Below, piece after piece: positions 32,425 through 40,011 of a stretch of DNA of 64,000 nt. Source of the stretch: Pumilibacter muris (GTDB lineage Bacteria > Bacillota > Clostridia > Christensenellales > Pumilibacteraceae); assembly GCF_943193045.1 (NCBI RefSeq), contig NZ_CALPCN010000009.1, positions 1-64,000 on the forward strand, written 5' to 3'. The notes beneath the pieces are model-generated. The model did not search any database. It had not been told where the DNA came from and was given only the letters and a program-made list of their open reading frames with translations. How positions within the stretch are numbered: the stretch's first letter is position 1; every line of letters begins with the position of its first letter. Position numbers and translations under genes: made by a program.

Positions 32425-32454
32425 ACTATATCACAGCGCCCGAACCGTTGTCAA
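32425..32454 (-). promoter_or_regulatory. Promoter of bioY-bioB-bioD-bioA
   Basis: In the minus sense TTGACA (32449-32454) and TATAGT (32425-32430) are 18 bases apart, and the BirA box begins 1 base downstream of the -10. Confidence 0.85.
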
Positions 32455-32471
32455 CCGAAATTTGAGAACGC

Positions 32472-32500
32472 TTTACAATTTGTTTTTTTTGTGTTATAAT
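32472..32500 (+). promoter_or_regulatory. Promoter of birA
   Basis: TTTACA and a perfect TATAAT are 17 bases apart, with T8 in the spacer. It is divergent from the bio promoter and carries no second biotin box. Confidence 0.85.
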
Positions 32501-32532
32501 GTGGCAATCGAATTTGCGGAGATAAAAATTTT

Positions 32533-33525
32533 ATGAAAACAAAAGACGCGGTGCTCGCGTTCTTAAAAAAACAAGCCGACTACGTTTCGGGCGAAGCGCT
32601 CGGAGAAGCGCTCGGCGTTACGAGAACGGCTATAAACGCGGCAGTTAAAGCGCTTAGGCAAGACGGCTACGAAATTTCTTCTTCAACAAACAAAGGCTAT
32701 ATTCTTTCATACTCGCCAAACTCAATAAACTGCGGAGAGTTGCTCACGTTGCTTCCCCCCGAACGGGTTGAAAATATTCTGTGCTTAGAGAGCGTAGACT
32801 CAACAAACAACCGCTTGCGCGAAATGGCGCTTGCGGGCGCGCCCGCCGGGCAAATAGTGATTGCCGAATCGCAAACCGCAGGACGCGGACGCTACGGCAG
32901 GCAGTTTGTTTCCCCCAAAGGAAAAGGCGTTTATATTTCGGCGTTGTTTCGCCCCGAATCGGTGCCGCCCGAGTCCGCCTCCACCCTAACGGCGTGGGTG
33001 GCTGTGGCAATTTGCAACGCTGTGGAAAAAACATGCGGCGTTCGTCCGTCGGTTAAATGGGTGAACGACCTTTTGCTCGGCAACCGAAAAATTTGCGGAA
33101 TACTTACCGAAATGACAATAGAAAGCGAGAACGGACATATTCAATACGTTATCGTGGGCGCGGGAATAAACGTGAACGAAATCGAAACGGACTTTCCCGA
33201 AGAACTCCGAAGTATTGCGACTTCCGTATATGCCGAAACCGGCAAACAACATTCGCGCGCCGAACTTGCCGCGCAAATAATAACAGAACTCGACAAACTC
33301 GGAAAGCTTTGGCCTAACGAAAAAACCGCGTATCTTGCCGCATATAAAAACGACTGCGTAACGGTGGGAAAAACGGTGCGAATTTCGGGCAAAGAAGAAA
33401 CTGTTTGTTACGCAAAAGAAATAGACGATAATTTCGGACTTGTGGTTAAGTTTAGCGACGGAACGGAAAAAACGGTGTCGAGCGGCGAAGTTTCGGTTAG
33501 GGGACTATACGGCTACGTTGATTGA
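32533..33525 (+). CDS. birA: Biotin-protein ligase and biotin-operon repressor
   Basis: BirA attaches biotin to carboxylase carrier domains and, as biotinyl-AMP complex, represses bio genes. The 330-aa protein has an N-terminal winged HTH (about 1-60, GEALGEALGVTRTAINAAVKAL), then the ligase core with SVDSTNNRL, the biotinyl-AMP loop GRGRYGRQF, KWVNDLLLGNRKICGIL and VGAGINVN, and the C-terminal SH3-like domain (about 265-325). The HTH makes this the bifunctional class, which fits the operator in front of bioY. It is transcribed away from the bio operon from its own promoter. Confidence 0.95.
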   Translation: MKTKDAVLAFLKKQADYVSGEALGEALGVTRTAINAAVKALRQDGYEISSSTNKGYILSYSPNSINCGELLTLLPPERVENILCLESVDSTNNRLREMALAGAPAGQIVIAESQTAGRGRYGRQFVSPKGKGVYISALFRPESVPPESASTLTAWVAVAICNAVEKTCGVRPSVKWVNDLLLGNRKICGILTEMTIESENGHIQYVIVGAGINVNEIETDFPEELRSIATSVYAETGKQHSRAELAAQIITELDKLGKLWPNEKTAYLAAYKNDCVTVGKTVRISGKEETVCYAKEIDDNFGLVVKFSDGTEKTVSSGEVSVRGLYGYVD

Positions 33526-33533
33526 TTTTATTA

Positions 33534-33567
33534 AAGCCCGTTCGCGTCATATTGCGCGAGCGGGCTT
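33534..33567. terminator. Bidirectional terminator after birA
   Basis: AAGCCCG and CGGGCTT pair, with an inner CGCG/CGCG stem, followed by ATTTTAA. It separates convergent birA and the DUF4130 gene. Confidence 0.65.
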
Positions 33568-33577
33568 ATTTTAACCT

Positions 33578-34384
33578 TTATTTTTCAGAGTTGTTTTTCA
33601 ACTTTTCGAGAGCGGTGCGAGCGCTCGCGCTGTTCGCGTCGGCAAACTCCGTCATGTTCTTCCAAAATCTTTTGGGCATGTGATTCATGCGACACCGTTC
33701 GTTATGTCTCTCTTTTATTTCTATTGTGTCGTAAAACATTTTGAACAACTCGCGGTATTTGAGCTCCTCCGCGTTCGGAGGCGGTTGATAATATTCTTCC
33801 AACGGAACGAAAGCTCTTTTCCCTCCCGAACAGACAAGCGCCACATAGCGGCTGCTGTCGTAAATCAAAAAACTTTCTTGCGGAAATCGAGCCTCGAAGT
33901 GCCCCGCTATAAGCGGCAACACGTTGGCCTTAGAAGTTATAACGGCGGTAAGCAATCCGTCGCTGTCGGAAAAGCGCAAAAATTGCAAAATGCGATGCCG
34001 TTCGTTCATTGTGTATTTTGCCGCGCCGTTCACCCTTGCAACGCAATTTTCGTAAAGCATTCTATACAGTTTTTCTCCCACCGAAAAACCCAACGTAAAA
34101 TATTCGAGCACGTCTCTTTCTATTTTGGCAAGCTCGCTCAAATACGCGCGTTCGCCGAGTTTAAGCGCCTCGCGCCCCATTTTGCGCAATATGCCCTTTT
34201 TCACCCGCGCAACTTTTTCGTCGGTGGACTCTATATTGCGGCAAGGCAAAAAGCCGTCGTAACGCTTAACCACTTCCGACGGCATTTCTTTTAGCTCGAA
34301 CATGGAAAACAGACAGCATAAAAGCCCGTCGAAACTTCCGTCGTACACATATATGGGCGCTGTTTTGTTGTTAAAGTATTTCAT
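33578..34384 (-). CDS. DUF4130 / TIGR03915-type partner of the DNA-modification radical SAM protein
   Basis: This 268-aa protein begins with YVYDGSFDGLLCCLFSMFE, the signature of the family found next to the radical SAM protein encoded just upstream, then RVNGAAKYTMNERHRILQFLRF and FLIYDSSRYVALVCSGG, and a C-terminal HNERCRMNHMPKRFWKNMTE. The pair is conserved across many bacteria and is annotated as DNA modification or repair, but to my knowledge has no established reaction. The 52-base gap and shared strand support a two-gene operon. The end is the basic, uracil-glycosylase-like DNA-contact region described for the family. Confidence 0.8.
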   Translation of the reverse strand: MKYFNNKTAPIYVYDGSFDGLLCCLFSMFELKEMPSEVVKRYDGFLPCRNIESTDEKVARVKKGILRKMGREALKLGERAYLSELAKIERDVLEYFTLGFSVGEKLYRMLYENCVARVNGAAKYTMNERHRILQFLRFSDSDGLLTAVITSKANVLPLIAGHFEARFPQESFLIYDSSRYVALVCSGGKRAFVPLEEYYQPPPNAEELKYRELFKMFYDTIEIKERHNERCRMNHMPKRFWKNMTEFADANSASARTALEKLKNNSEK

Positions 34385-34436
34385 AATCTTTCGCTATAAT
34401 ATTTATCGTTTTAAAACGGTTGTTTTAGGTTAGGCG

Positions 34437-35735
34437 TTAAAATTGACCTAAAAGACTTTTCAGTTCTTCCTCGCCGCCCGCTTCGGGCTGAGCGTCGAAA
34501 AACGACATTTGTTTCGACGTAAGACGCGAATAGCTCACATCGGACAAAAGCGCGCGAATAATCGCGTTTTCGGTTAGCTTCACGTCCGAATTTTTTTCGC
34601 CGCATTCAATAAAGTAACGGGCACGCTTTAACACAACGCCCATTTTTTTGAGCGCCTGCAAATCGAGAGCGCGTGCTCTGCGCGCCGACACAATGCGTTT
34701 CGCGCTTGTCACTCCTATTCCCGGCACCCGCAAAAGCAGTTCGAACGGAGCTTTATTTACGTTCACGGGAAAACTTTCCAAATGAGCGAGCGCCCAATTA
34801 CATTTGGGGTCGAGATACAAATTAAAGTTTTCGCCCTCTTCGAGCAATTCGTTCGCGGTAAAACCGTAATAACGCAAAAGCCAATCGGCTTGATACAGCC
34901 TGTGTTCGCGCAAAAGCGGCGGCTTTGTGTCGGTGCTCGGAAGCAACGACGAACTCACGGCGGGAACGTAAGCCGAAAAGAACACACGTTTTAAACCGAA
35001 TTTTTTATAAAGCGATTCGGTTAGGCGAAGAATTTGACAGTCGCTTTCGTCGCTTGCCCCTACAATCATTTGAGTGCTCTGCCCCGCAGGCGCGAACTTA
35101 GGCGCGTGCTTAAACTTTGCAACTTCGTGCGACGACTCTTTAATTCCGTCGCGTATAAAAGTCATGGGCGACAGTATTGCGCCGCGAGTTTTAGACGGGG
35201 CAAGCAAATTTAAACTCTTTTCGCTCGGAAGCTCTATGTTCACGCTCATTCTGTCGGCATACAGCCCCAAACGGTAAATCGCGTCGGTGTCGGCGCCCGG
35301 AATCGCCTTAGCGTGAATGTAGCCGAAAAAACGGTATTCTTCGCGCAATATGCGCAAAGCTTCGGTCATAAGTTCGGTTGTGCGCGTGGGATTGCCCACA
35401 ACCGCGCTCGAAAGAAAAAGCCCCTCTATGTAGTTACGTCGATAAAAGTTGATAGTGAGTTCGGCAATTTCGCGCGGAGTGAAAGTAGCTCGCGGAATAT
35501 CGTTGGAGCTTCGGTTCACGCAATAAGCGCAATCGTAGGCACACACGTTGCTCATAAGAATTTTAAGAAGCGACACGCATCTGCCGTCAGCCGAAAAAGT
35601 GTGGCATATTCCACAAGACGCCGCCGAACCTATTCCCGTTCCGTCGCTGTCTCTGTTTACCCCGCTCGACGTGCATGCAACGTCGTATTTCGCCGCGTCG
35701 GTAAGAATTTTGAGTTTTTCGAACACGTCCGCCAT
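34437..35735 (-). CDS. Putative DNA modification/repair radical SAM protein (TIGR03916 type)
   Basis: This 432-aa protein has the [4Fe-4S] motif CAYDCAYC (C65, C69, C72) followed by VNRSSNDIPRATFTPREIAEL, then SVNIELPSEKSLNLLAPSK, QMIVGASDESD and near the C-terminus a helix-hairpin-helix stretch LLRVPGIGVTSAKRIV that should bind DNA. An earlier Cys cluster (CGICHTFSADGRC) may hold a second metal. Family length is normal (about 420). No ribosome-site doubt: the ATG at 35735 follows a GGAATGGCG-type region with only a weak site. It lies next to Ku by about 1.1 kb, giving a small DNA-repair neighbourhood. Confidence 0.85.
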   Translation of the reverse strand: MADVFEKLKILTDAAKYDVACTSSGVNRDSDGTGIGSAASCGICHTFSADGRCVSLLKILMSNVCAYDCAYCVNRSSNDIPRATFTPREIAELTINFYRRNYIEGLFLSSAVVGNPTRTTELMTEALRILREEYRFFGYIHAKAIPGADTDAIYRLGLYADRMSVNIELPSEKSLNLLAPSKTRGAILSPMTFIRDGIKESSHEVAKFKHAPKFAPAGQSTQMIVGASDESDCQILRLTESLYKKFGLKRVFFSAYVPAVSSSLLPSTDTKPPLLREHRLYQADWLLRYYGFTANELLEEGENFNLYLDPKCNWALAHLESFPVNVNKAPFELLLRVPGIGVTSAKRIVSARRARALDLQALKKMGVVLKRARYFIECGEKNSDVKLTENAIIRALLSDVSYSRLTSKQMSFFDAQPEAGGEEELKSLLGQF

Positions 35736-35821
35736 TCCTATATTTTAGCACAAAAACACTAAAATAGCAATTTTTTTAAAACGGAAATATTTGCAAGTAA
35801 ATACTCCCCCTTCTTCTTTCT

Positions 35822-36115
35822 TTATTCGTCGGAAAAATTAGCGAGCATTGCAAGATACTCTTCGATTTCAGTTAAACGATTATTCATGTGATTTAATATA
35901 TCTTTAATCGATTTAATTTTATCTTCCACCTTATGTTCGTTATGCGCCCAACTATCACAAACATAATCTTGGGGAAAACCCTTTTGCTTCTTGTATTTAT
36001 CGCTTTTTACGCAATGTCCGCAATAAAGCGGTTTAAAGCGCAATACACTTTCCAACACATAATGTCGCACAAAATATTTGCAATTTAAACAACTGTTCTT
36101 ATTTTGCTTTTCCAT
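35822..36115 (-). CDS. Small cysteine-rich protein with coiled-coil tail, unknown
   Basis: This 97-aa protein has four cysteines in CLNCKYF and CGHC, plus one in DYVCDSW, a zinc-ribbon-like set, followed by a helical tail (KVEDKIKSIKDILNHMNNRL) likely to form a coiled coil. I prefer the ATG at 36113-36115: AGGGAG lies 9 bases before it, while the TTG at 36124 directly abuts that site. Codon use is AT-rich like the adjacent XRE genes, suggesting a small acquired island. The function is unknown. Confidence 0.6.
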   Translation of the reverse strand: MEKQNKNSCLNCKYFVRHYVLESVLRFKPLYCGHCVKSDKYKKQKGFPQDYVCDSWAHNEHKVEDKIKSIKDILNHMNNRLTEIEEYLAMLANFSDE

Positions 36116-36155
36116 TATGCTCAACTCCCTTTGAGTACGATATTAGCGTATAGTA

Positions 36156-36170
36156 AAGTAATAACTTACC
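36156..36170 (+). promoter_or_regulatory. Conserved promoter/operator element of the first XRE gene
   Basis: AAGTAATAACTTACC, 8 bases, TAAAAT (36179-36184), 6 bases, ATG. The element is partly palindromic (AAGT...ACTT) and occupies the -35 position. The same layout with identical spacing precedes the second XRE gene. Confidence 0.65.
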
Positions 36171-36190
36171 TACGCTTGTAAAATTAAATC

Positions 36191-36400
36191 ATGGAAGATA
36201 TTTTCACTCTTAGATTTAGAGAAGCAATAAAAACTTCGGGGATAACTCAGGTAGAATTAGCTAATCGAGTAAAAATTTCAAAGCAATGTATCAGCGATTT
36301 TAAAAGCGGAAAATCTTTTCCGAGTATTCAAACACTGCGTCTATTATGTAAATATTTAGACGTATCCGCCGATTACCTTTTAGGTTTGGAATCGTATTAA
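36191..36400 (+). CDS. Small XRE-family HTH regulator (copy 1)
   Basis: This 69-aa protein is a single XRE HTH domain: FREAIKTSGITQVELANRV, recognition helix SKQCISDFKSGKSFPSIQTL, end SADYLLGLESY. There is no effector domain. No Shine-Dalgarno sequence is visible, and a TAAAAT box sits 6 bases before the ATG, so the mRNA is probably leaderless. It is about 60 percent identical by eye to the next gene. The shared upstream element suggests auto- and cross-regulation. Confidence 0.85.
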   Translation: MEDIFTLRFREAIKTSGITQVELANRVKISKQCISDFKSGKSFPSIQTLRLLCKYLDVSADYLLGLESY

Positions 36401-36445
36401 AACCCAAGCATTACATATATTATAGTCAGATAATATCGTACTGTC

Positions 36446-36460
36446 AAGTAATAACTTACC
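36446..36460 (+). promoter_or_regulatory. Conserved promoter/operator element of the second XRE gene
   Basis: This is the same AAGTAATAACTTACC sequence as at 36156-36170, again 20 bases before the ATG, with TAAAAT at 36469-36474. Confidence 0.65.
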
Positions 36461-36480
36461 GATTGTCTTAAAATAGTTTT

Positions 36481-36690
36481 ATGCAAGACATATTTACAAT
36501 GCGATTTAACGAAGCTTTAAAAAACTCCGGCATGAAACAGACGGAGTTGGCTCGGCGCGTAAACGTATCTAAGCAAACTATTAGCGATTACAAATCGGGA
36601 AAAGCTCTTCCGAGCATTCAAACTTTAAAGTTGCTTGCCAAAAATTTGGATTGCAGCACAGATTTTTTGTTAGGTTTATCGGATATATAA
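36481..36690 (+). CDS. Small XRE-family HTH regulator (copy 2)
   Basis: This 69-aa paralogue of the preceding gene reads FNEALKNSGMKQTELARRV, SKQTISDYKSGKALPSIQTL and STDFLLGLSDI. Start context matches copy 1, with no ribosome site and TAAAAT 6 bases upstream. It lies 80 bases after copy 1. The recognition helices differ at a few positions (SKQCISDF against SKQTISDY), so both could bind the shared operator with different strength. The downstream sequence is a palindromic repeat element. Confidence 0.85.
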   Translation: MQDIFTMRFNEALKNSGMKQTELARRVNVSKQTISDYKSGKALPSIQTLKLLAKNLDCSTDFLLGLSDI

Positions 36691-36810
36691 CAGATTGCTT
36701 CTCTACGCTCGCAATGACACGGAAAAACTGTCACTGCGAGCGTAGCGTGGCAGTCCCATGCATAGAACAAAGATTGCCGCGTCGCCTTACGGCTCCTCGC
36801 AATGACATGC
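36691..36810. repeat. Palindromic intergenic repeat element
   Basis: CTACGCTCGCAATGACA (36703-36719) pairs with TGTCACTGCGAGCGTAG (36729-36745), one mismatch in 17. A third CTCGCAATGACA copy at 36796-36807 ends the element. This is the widespread CATTGCGAG/ATTGC-type dispersed repeat. Related pieces lie at 19548-19573 and inside a gene at 23840-23873. The hairpins may also terminate transcription from both sides. Confidence 0.75.
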
Positions 36811-36826
36811 ACTCGTTTTTAGTATA

Positions 36827-37579
36827 TTATACCCCTGCCGAAGCGCCGCCTTCAAGACTTGCGCGCAACGCGTCTAACAAATTCAGCACGTTGCCCGCCT
36901 TGCGTTCTTTGGGCGTTGTAACGTCTTTGCCCGCAATTTTGGCGTCTATCGCTTTCATAAGTTTTTCGCGGTATTCGTCGCGGTATTCGTCGGGACTGAA
37001 CGGCTTTGTCATGCTGTCTATAAGCGTGCAAGCAAGATTCAGCTCCTCTTTGCTCGCGGCGGGAATATTAACTGCGGGCGGCGGCAAGATTTCGGACGGA
37101 AAATACAATGTGCTCAAAATTGCTCTGTCGCCGTCGGCGCGCACCGCAACAAGAGTTTCTTTATTGCTCGGCACGGCTTTAGCTATTCCCACTTTTTTCT
37201 GTTTTTTAAGAGCGGACACAAAGAGCGAATACGCCTTTTCGCCACCCATAGGCGAAAGATAATAACTTTTTTCGTAATATACGGGGTCTATTTCGGAAGC
37301 GGAAACAAATTGCGTTATTGTGATTTGCTTGTCGCGTTCCGATTTTATTTTGTCAAGTTCGTCGTCGGTAAAGGTAACGTATTTCCCTTTCTCGTATTCG
37401 TAGCCGCGCACAATTTCTTTGTGTTCAACCTCTTCGCCGTCGTCGTTCACTTTTTTATAGCGAATACGGCTTCCGTTTTTATCGAGCATATTAAAGCCCA
37501 CGTCGTCGTGCCGAGCCGCCGCCGACAGTTTTACGGGTATATACACAAGTCCGAACGCAATCGAAGTTTTTGTAAGCAT
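36827..37579 (-). CDS. ku: Ku-family DNA end-binding protein
   Basis: Bacterial Ku binds double-strand ends for non-homologous end joining, usually with LigD. The 250-aa protein has SIAFGLVYIPVKLSAA at the N-terminus, GSRIRYKKVNDDGEEV, the EIVRGYEYEKGKYVTFTDDEL bridge region and ISPMGGEKAYSLF-type and RADGDRAILSTLYFPSEI core strands; the C-terminal tail is short. Family length is normal (250-290). No ligD is in the window. In spore formers Ku is often made in the forespore; the nearby gpr is a spore gene, but I see no sigma-G promoter that I can defend. Monocistronic between a terminator and the palindromic repeat. Confidence 0.9.
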   Translation of the reverse strand: MLTKTSIAFGLVYIPVKLSAAARHDDVGFNMLDKNGSRIRYKKVNDDGEEVEHKEIVRGYEYEKGKYVTFTDDELDKIKSERDKQITITQFVSASEIDPVYYEKSYYLSPMGGEKAYSLFVSALKKQKKVGIAKAVPSNKETLVAVRADGDRAILSTLYFPSEILPPPAVNIPAASKEELNLACTLIDSMTKPFSPDEYRDEYREKLMKAIDAKIAGKDVTTPKERKAGNVLNLLDALRASLEGGASAGV

Positions 37580-37584
37580 AAAAA

Positions 37585-37623
37585 AACCTGCCTTTATTTG
37601 CGTTTAGTTTGCGCAGGCAGGTT
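37585..37623 (-). terminator. Terminator between murI and ku
   Basis: AACCTGCC and GGCAGGTT pair across a 23-base interior and are flanked by A6 and A-rich/T-rich runs on either side. It ends the gpr-murI transcript 18 bases past the murI stop. Confidence 0.75.
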
Positions 37624-37640
37624 AAAAAATATATGTGCAG

Positions 37641-38342
37641 TCAAATAGCGTCGAACGTAAGCGAGCCGCTTTCTTCTCTTGCGCTTAAAAGTTCACGCTC
37701 GGTTAAAACCGCAAGCAATCTGCGGGCGGCTCCCAAATTCCCGTCGAACACCCGCTCGGCTCCGAGAAGCGATTCGAATATGTAGCGAATAAAAACGTAA
37801 TGAGTGCAACCGAGCACGAGAGCGTCCGGCTTTTCTTCCTCAACTATGCGCTCCGCCTCCCCTCTAAGCGAATCGAGAGAATGCAAACCGTTTTCTATCA
37901 TTGACGCAAGCTTAGGTTGCGGTCTAACCGCGACGCGCGCGTCTTTGCACTTATCGAGCAATTCTTTGAACTTTGGCTGACGCGAAGTTGCGGGGGTGCA
38001 AATCACAGTAATTTTGCCGTTCGGAAACGCCCTAACTGCGGGTAAGAGCGCGGGTTCGAGCCCCACGAACGGAAGCTCGTAGTCGTTGCGGAGCGCGCAA
38101 ATGCTCGATTCGGTTGCGGTGTTGCATGCCGCCACAACCGCTTTGCAACCGTATTCCGAAAGCTTATCCACGCACGCGCACGCTCGCAAAGCTATTTGAT
38201 TTGCGGGCAAACTTCCCCAACCGCCTTTGCGCGAATCGGAAACATACACAAAATTTTCATGCGGCAATAATTTGCGGCAAGCGTCGAGCACGGTAAGTCC
38301 GCCGCTTCCGCTGTCGAAAATGCCGATAGGCGAATCGTTCAT
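37641..38342 (-). CDS. murI: Glutamate racemase
   Basis: MurI makes D-glutamate for peptidoglycan. The 233-aa protein has the family marks IGIFDSGSGGLTVLDA, the first catalytic cysteine in AACNTATESS, and the second in LVLGCTHYVF. The ATG at 38340-38342 is chosen over a TTG two codons upstream. Length is slightly under the usual 255-270. It lies 27 bases or so after gpr on the same strand, and its role in cell-wall synthesis also covers spore cortex. Both catalytic cysteines are seen directly. Confidence 0.9.
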   Translation of the reverse strand: MNDSPIGIFDSGSGGLTVLDACRKLLPHENFVYVSDSRKGGWGSLPANQIALRACACVDKLSEYGCKAVVAACNTATESSICALRNDYELPFVGLEPALLPAVRAFPNGKITVICTPATSRQPKFKELLDKCKDARVAVRPQPKLASMIENGLHSLDSLRGEAERIVEEEKPDALVLGCTHYVFIRYIFESLLGAERVFDGNLGAARRLLAVLTERELLSAREESGSLTFDAI

Positions 38343-38376
38343 ACTCAACCATTATATGCGGCGGCGTTAAAAATAA

Positions 38377-39189
38377 TTATAGGCGAACGCACTTTCCGCG
38401 ACTTTTGCGGCAAAAAGCTTCGGTTACAGCCGCCGCGAGTATGTCGGCGCAGTCCGAAACGTACACGTCTATGTCTTTGGGCGTAACAACCATTTTGCCC
38501 ACGTCGTCCATCGCGTTTTCGGGGCACTCTTTGCCTGTGGCGTCTTCTATAATGGTAGACGCGTACACAACGAGAGGCACGCCGAGCGACACTACCGGCA
38601 CGCCGAGCGATTCGCGGCAAAGCCTTGCGCGGTGATTGCTTACCCCGCTGCCGGGAGTTATTCCCGTGTCGGTCGCCTGAAATGCCGACGCTATGCGCGA
38701 TACGGCGGCGGACGCCAAACTGTCTACCGCTATAACCGCGTCGGGCGAAGTGCGCTCCACCACTCCCGCAACAACGTCGAAACTCTCTATGCCCGTAACG
38801 CCGAGCACGTTAGGAGTGAGCACCCCTATTTTAGCCCGCTCATTCTCTTGCGGCAGATGCCGCGCCGCCATTAAAGACGCGCACGTTTTCGCGCCCAAAG
38901 AATCGGCGGTCATGTTGGGGTTACCAAGCCCCACAACAAGCACGCTTTCCGTTTTATTCGGCAAAAGCCTTTTTAGCGCGTCGCCGAGTTCGCAAGCTAT
39001 TTCGCGGTAGCGCTCGCGGTTTCTCTCCAACACGGCGCGGCTTTCAACCGTGCAATATTTTCCTTCGGGGCGGCGCAATTTTTCGGAAAGTTCTTTGTTC
39101 ACCGTAACGGTAAAACTATGAACATATTCGGGCTGAGGGCAATCGTCGGGCAAAAAGTCGCAAGCCATATCTGTTCTTTTCATAAACAT
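38377..39189 (-). CDS. gpr: Germination protease GPR
   Basis: GPR degrades small acid-soluble spore proteins at germination. The 270-aa protein shows VVGLGNPNMTADSLGAK with D96 and AVIAVDSLASAAVSRI with D156, which I match to the two catalytic aspartates of Bacillus GPR, plus TPNVLGVTGIESFD and GITPGSGVSNHR. The RTDMACD processing motif starts at residue 5, so the propeptide is only a few residues, and the protein is about 100 residues shorter than Bacillus GPR. No clear ribosome site was found, so the start could be the ATG at 39183. Its presence is the main evidence for a spore former. Confidence 0.9.
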   Translation of the reverse strand: MFMKRTDMACDFLPDDCPQPEYVHSFTVTVNKELSEKLRRPEGKYCTVESRAVLERNRERYREIACELGDALKRLLPNKTESVLVVGLGNPNMTADSLGAKTCASLMAARHLPQENERAKIGVLTPNVLGVTGIESFDVVAGVVERTSPDAVIAVDSLASAAVSRIASAFQATDTGITPGSGVSNHRARLCRESLGVPVVSLGVPLVVYASTIIEDATGKECPENAMDDVGKMVVTPKDIDVYVSDCADILAAAVTEAFCRKSRGKCVRL

Positions 39190-39224
39190 TAACAGTTTGC
39201 ACCAAAAATGTTGCTTTTAATCAC

Positions 39225-39253
39225 TTGCATTTAGCAAAAATTTATGATAAAAT
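39225..39253 (+). promoter_or_regulatory. Promoter of rpsT
   Basis: TTGCAT and TAAAAT are 17 bases apart, about 45 bases before the GTG start. Confidence 0.75.
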
Positions 39254-39297
39254 AAATAAGTTAGTGAAAAAAATTATAGAATCAAGGAGAATTATCC

Positions 39298-39933
39298 GTG
39301 CCAAACATTAAATCCGCGAAAAAACGCGTACTTATTATCGCAAAGAAAAACGAACAAAACCGCGCTTACAAAACGCGTATGAATCACGCCATCAAAAAGT
39401 TTAATAACGCTATCGACGTTAACGACATTGAGGGAGCTGAAAAGCTTTTGCCCGAAACCATGTCGGTTATAGACCAAACCGCTTCTAAAGGCGTTATTCA
39501 CAAGAACCAAGCCGCAAATAAAAAATCCGCTCTCGCAAAACGCCTCAGTGACGTTAAGAGCGGTAAGCTTGTTATTGTTATAAAGAAAGACAACAAAACC
39601 ATAGCTGCGGAAAAAGCGAAAGCGGCTCAGGAAATCCGCGCTCAACAAAAAGCGGAATACCAAGCTAAGGCGGCGGAAAGAAAGGCCGCGCGTTTAGAAG
39701 CCGAAAAAGCTAAGCTCGAAGCCGAGCAAAAAGCTAAAAAAGGCAAAAAGAAAGACGCCGACAAAAAAGCCGAAGAACCTAAGGAAAAGAAAACCAAGAA
39801 AACCGCCAAAACCGAAGAAAAGGCAGAAAGCGCCGAAGCTCCCGCAGAAAAGCCCAAAGCAAAGAGAACAACCAAGAAAGCGGAAAAGCCCGCCGAAGAA
39901 ACTCCTGCGGCACCCGAAGAAAAAGCGGAATAA
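39298..39933 (+). CDS. rpsT: 30S ribosomal protein S20 with a long charged C-terminal extension
   Basis: The first about 88 residues are ordinary S20, which binds 16S rRNA early in 30S assembly: MPNIKSAKKRVLIIAKKNEQ, RMNHAIKKFNNAI, TASKGVIHKNQAANKKSALA. The start is GTG with AAGGAG 9 bases upstream. The next about 120 residues are a Lys/Ala/Glu tail, first a likely long helix (KAAERKAARLEAEKAKLEAE), then a KKTAKTEEKAESAEAPAEK-style disordered part rich in Pro and Lys. Standard S20 stops near 88-90 residues. The frame is continuous with no internal stop and a good terminator follows, so the extension is real in this sequence. Confidence 0.9.
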   Translation: MPNIKSAKKRVLIIAKKNEQNRAYKTRMNHAIKKFNNAIDVNDIEGAEKLLPETMSVIDQTASKGVIHKNQAANKKSALAKRLSDVKSGKLVIVIKKDNKTIAAEKAKAAQEIRAQQKAEYQAKAAERKAARLEAEKAKLEAEQKAKKGKKKDADKKAEEPKEKKTKKTAKTEEKAESAEAPAEKPKAKRTTKKAEKPAEETPAAPEEKAE

Positions 39934-39956
39934 TTTTAAAATTGCGAATAAACCAA

Positions 39957-39987
39957 AAAACACAGTCGGATTCGACTGTGTTTTTTT
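39957..39987. terminator. Terminator between rpsT and the ROK gene
   Basis: AAACACAGTCG and CGACTGTGTTT pair around GATT, with T7 on the rpsT side and A6 on the other. It serves both convergent genes. Confidence 0.9.
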
Positions 39988-40011
39988 GCTTGCATTTTAA
40001 AACGAAACTTT

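Noticed and set aside
36651-37262. Plus-strand ORF across the palindromic repeat and Ku
   Set aside because: The first part is repeat translation and the rest is antisense to Ku.
38600-38620. Loss of a catalytic aspartate in GPR (VVYAST where Bacillus has VVDA)
   Set aside because: On counting, the catalytic aspartates match D96 and D156, which are both present; the VVDA position is not one of them.
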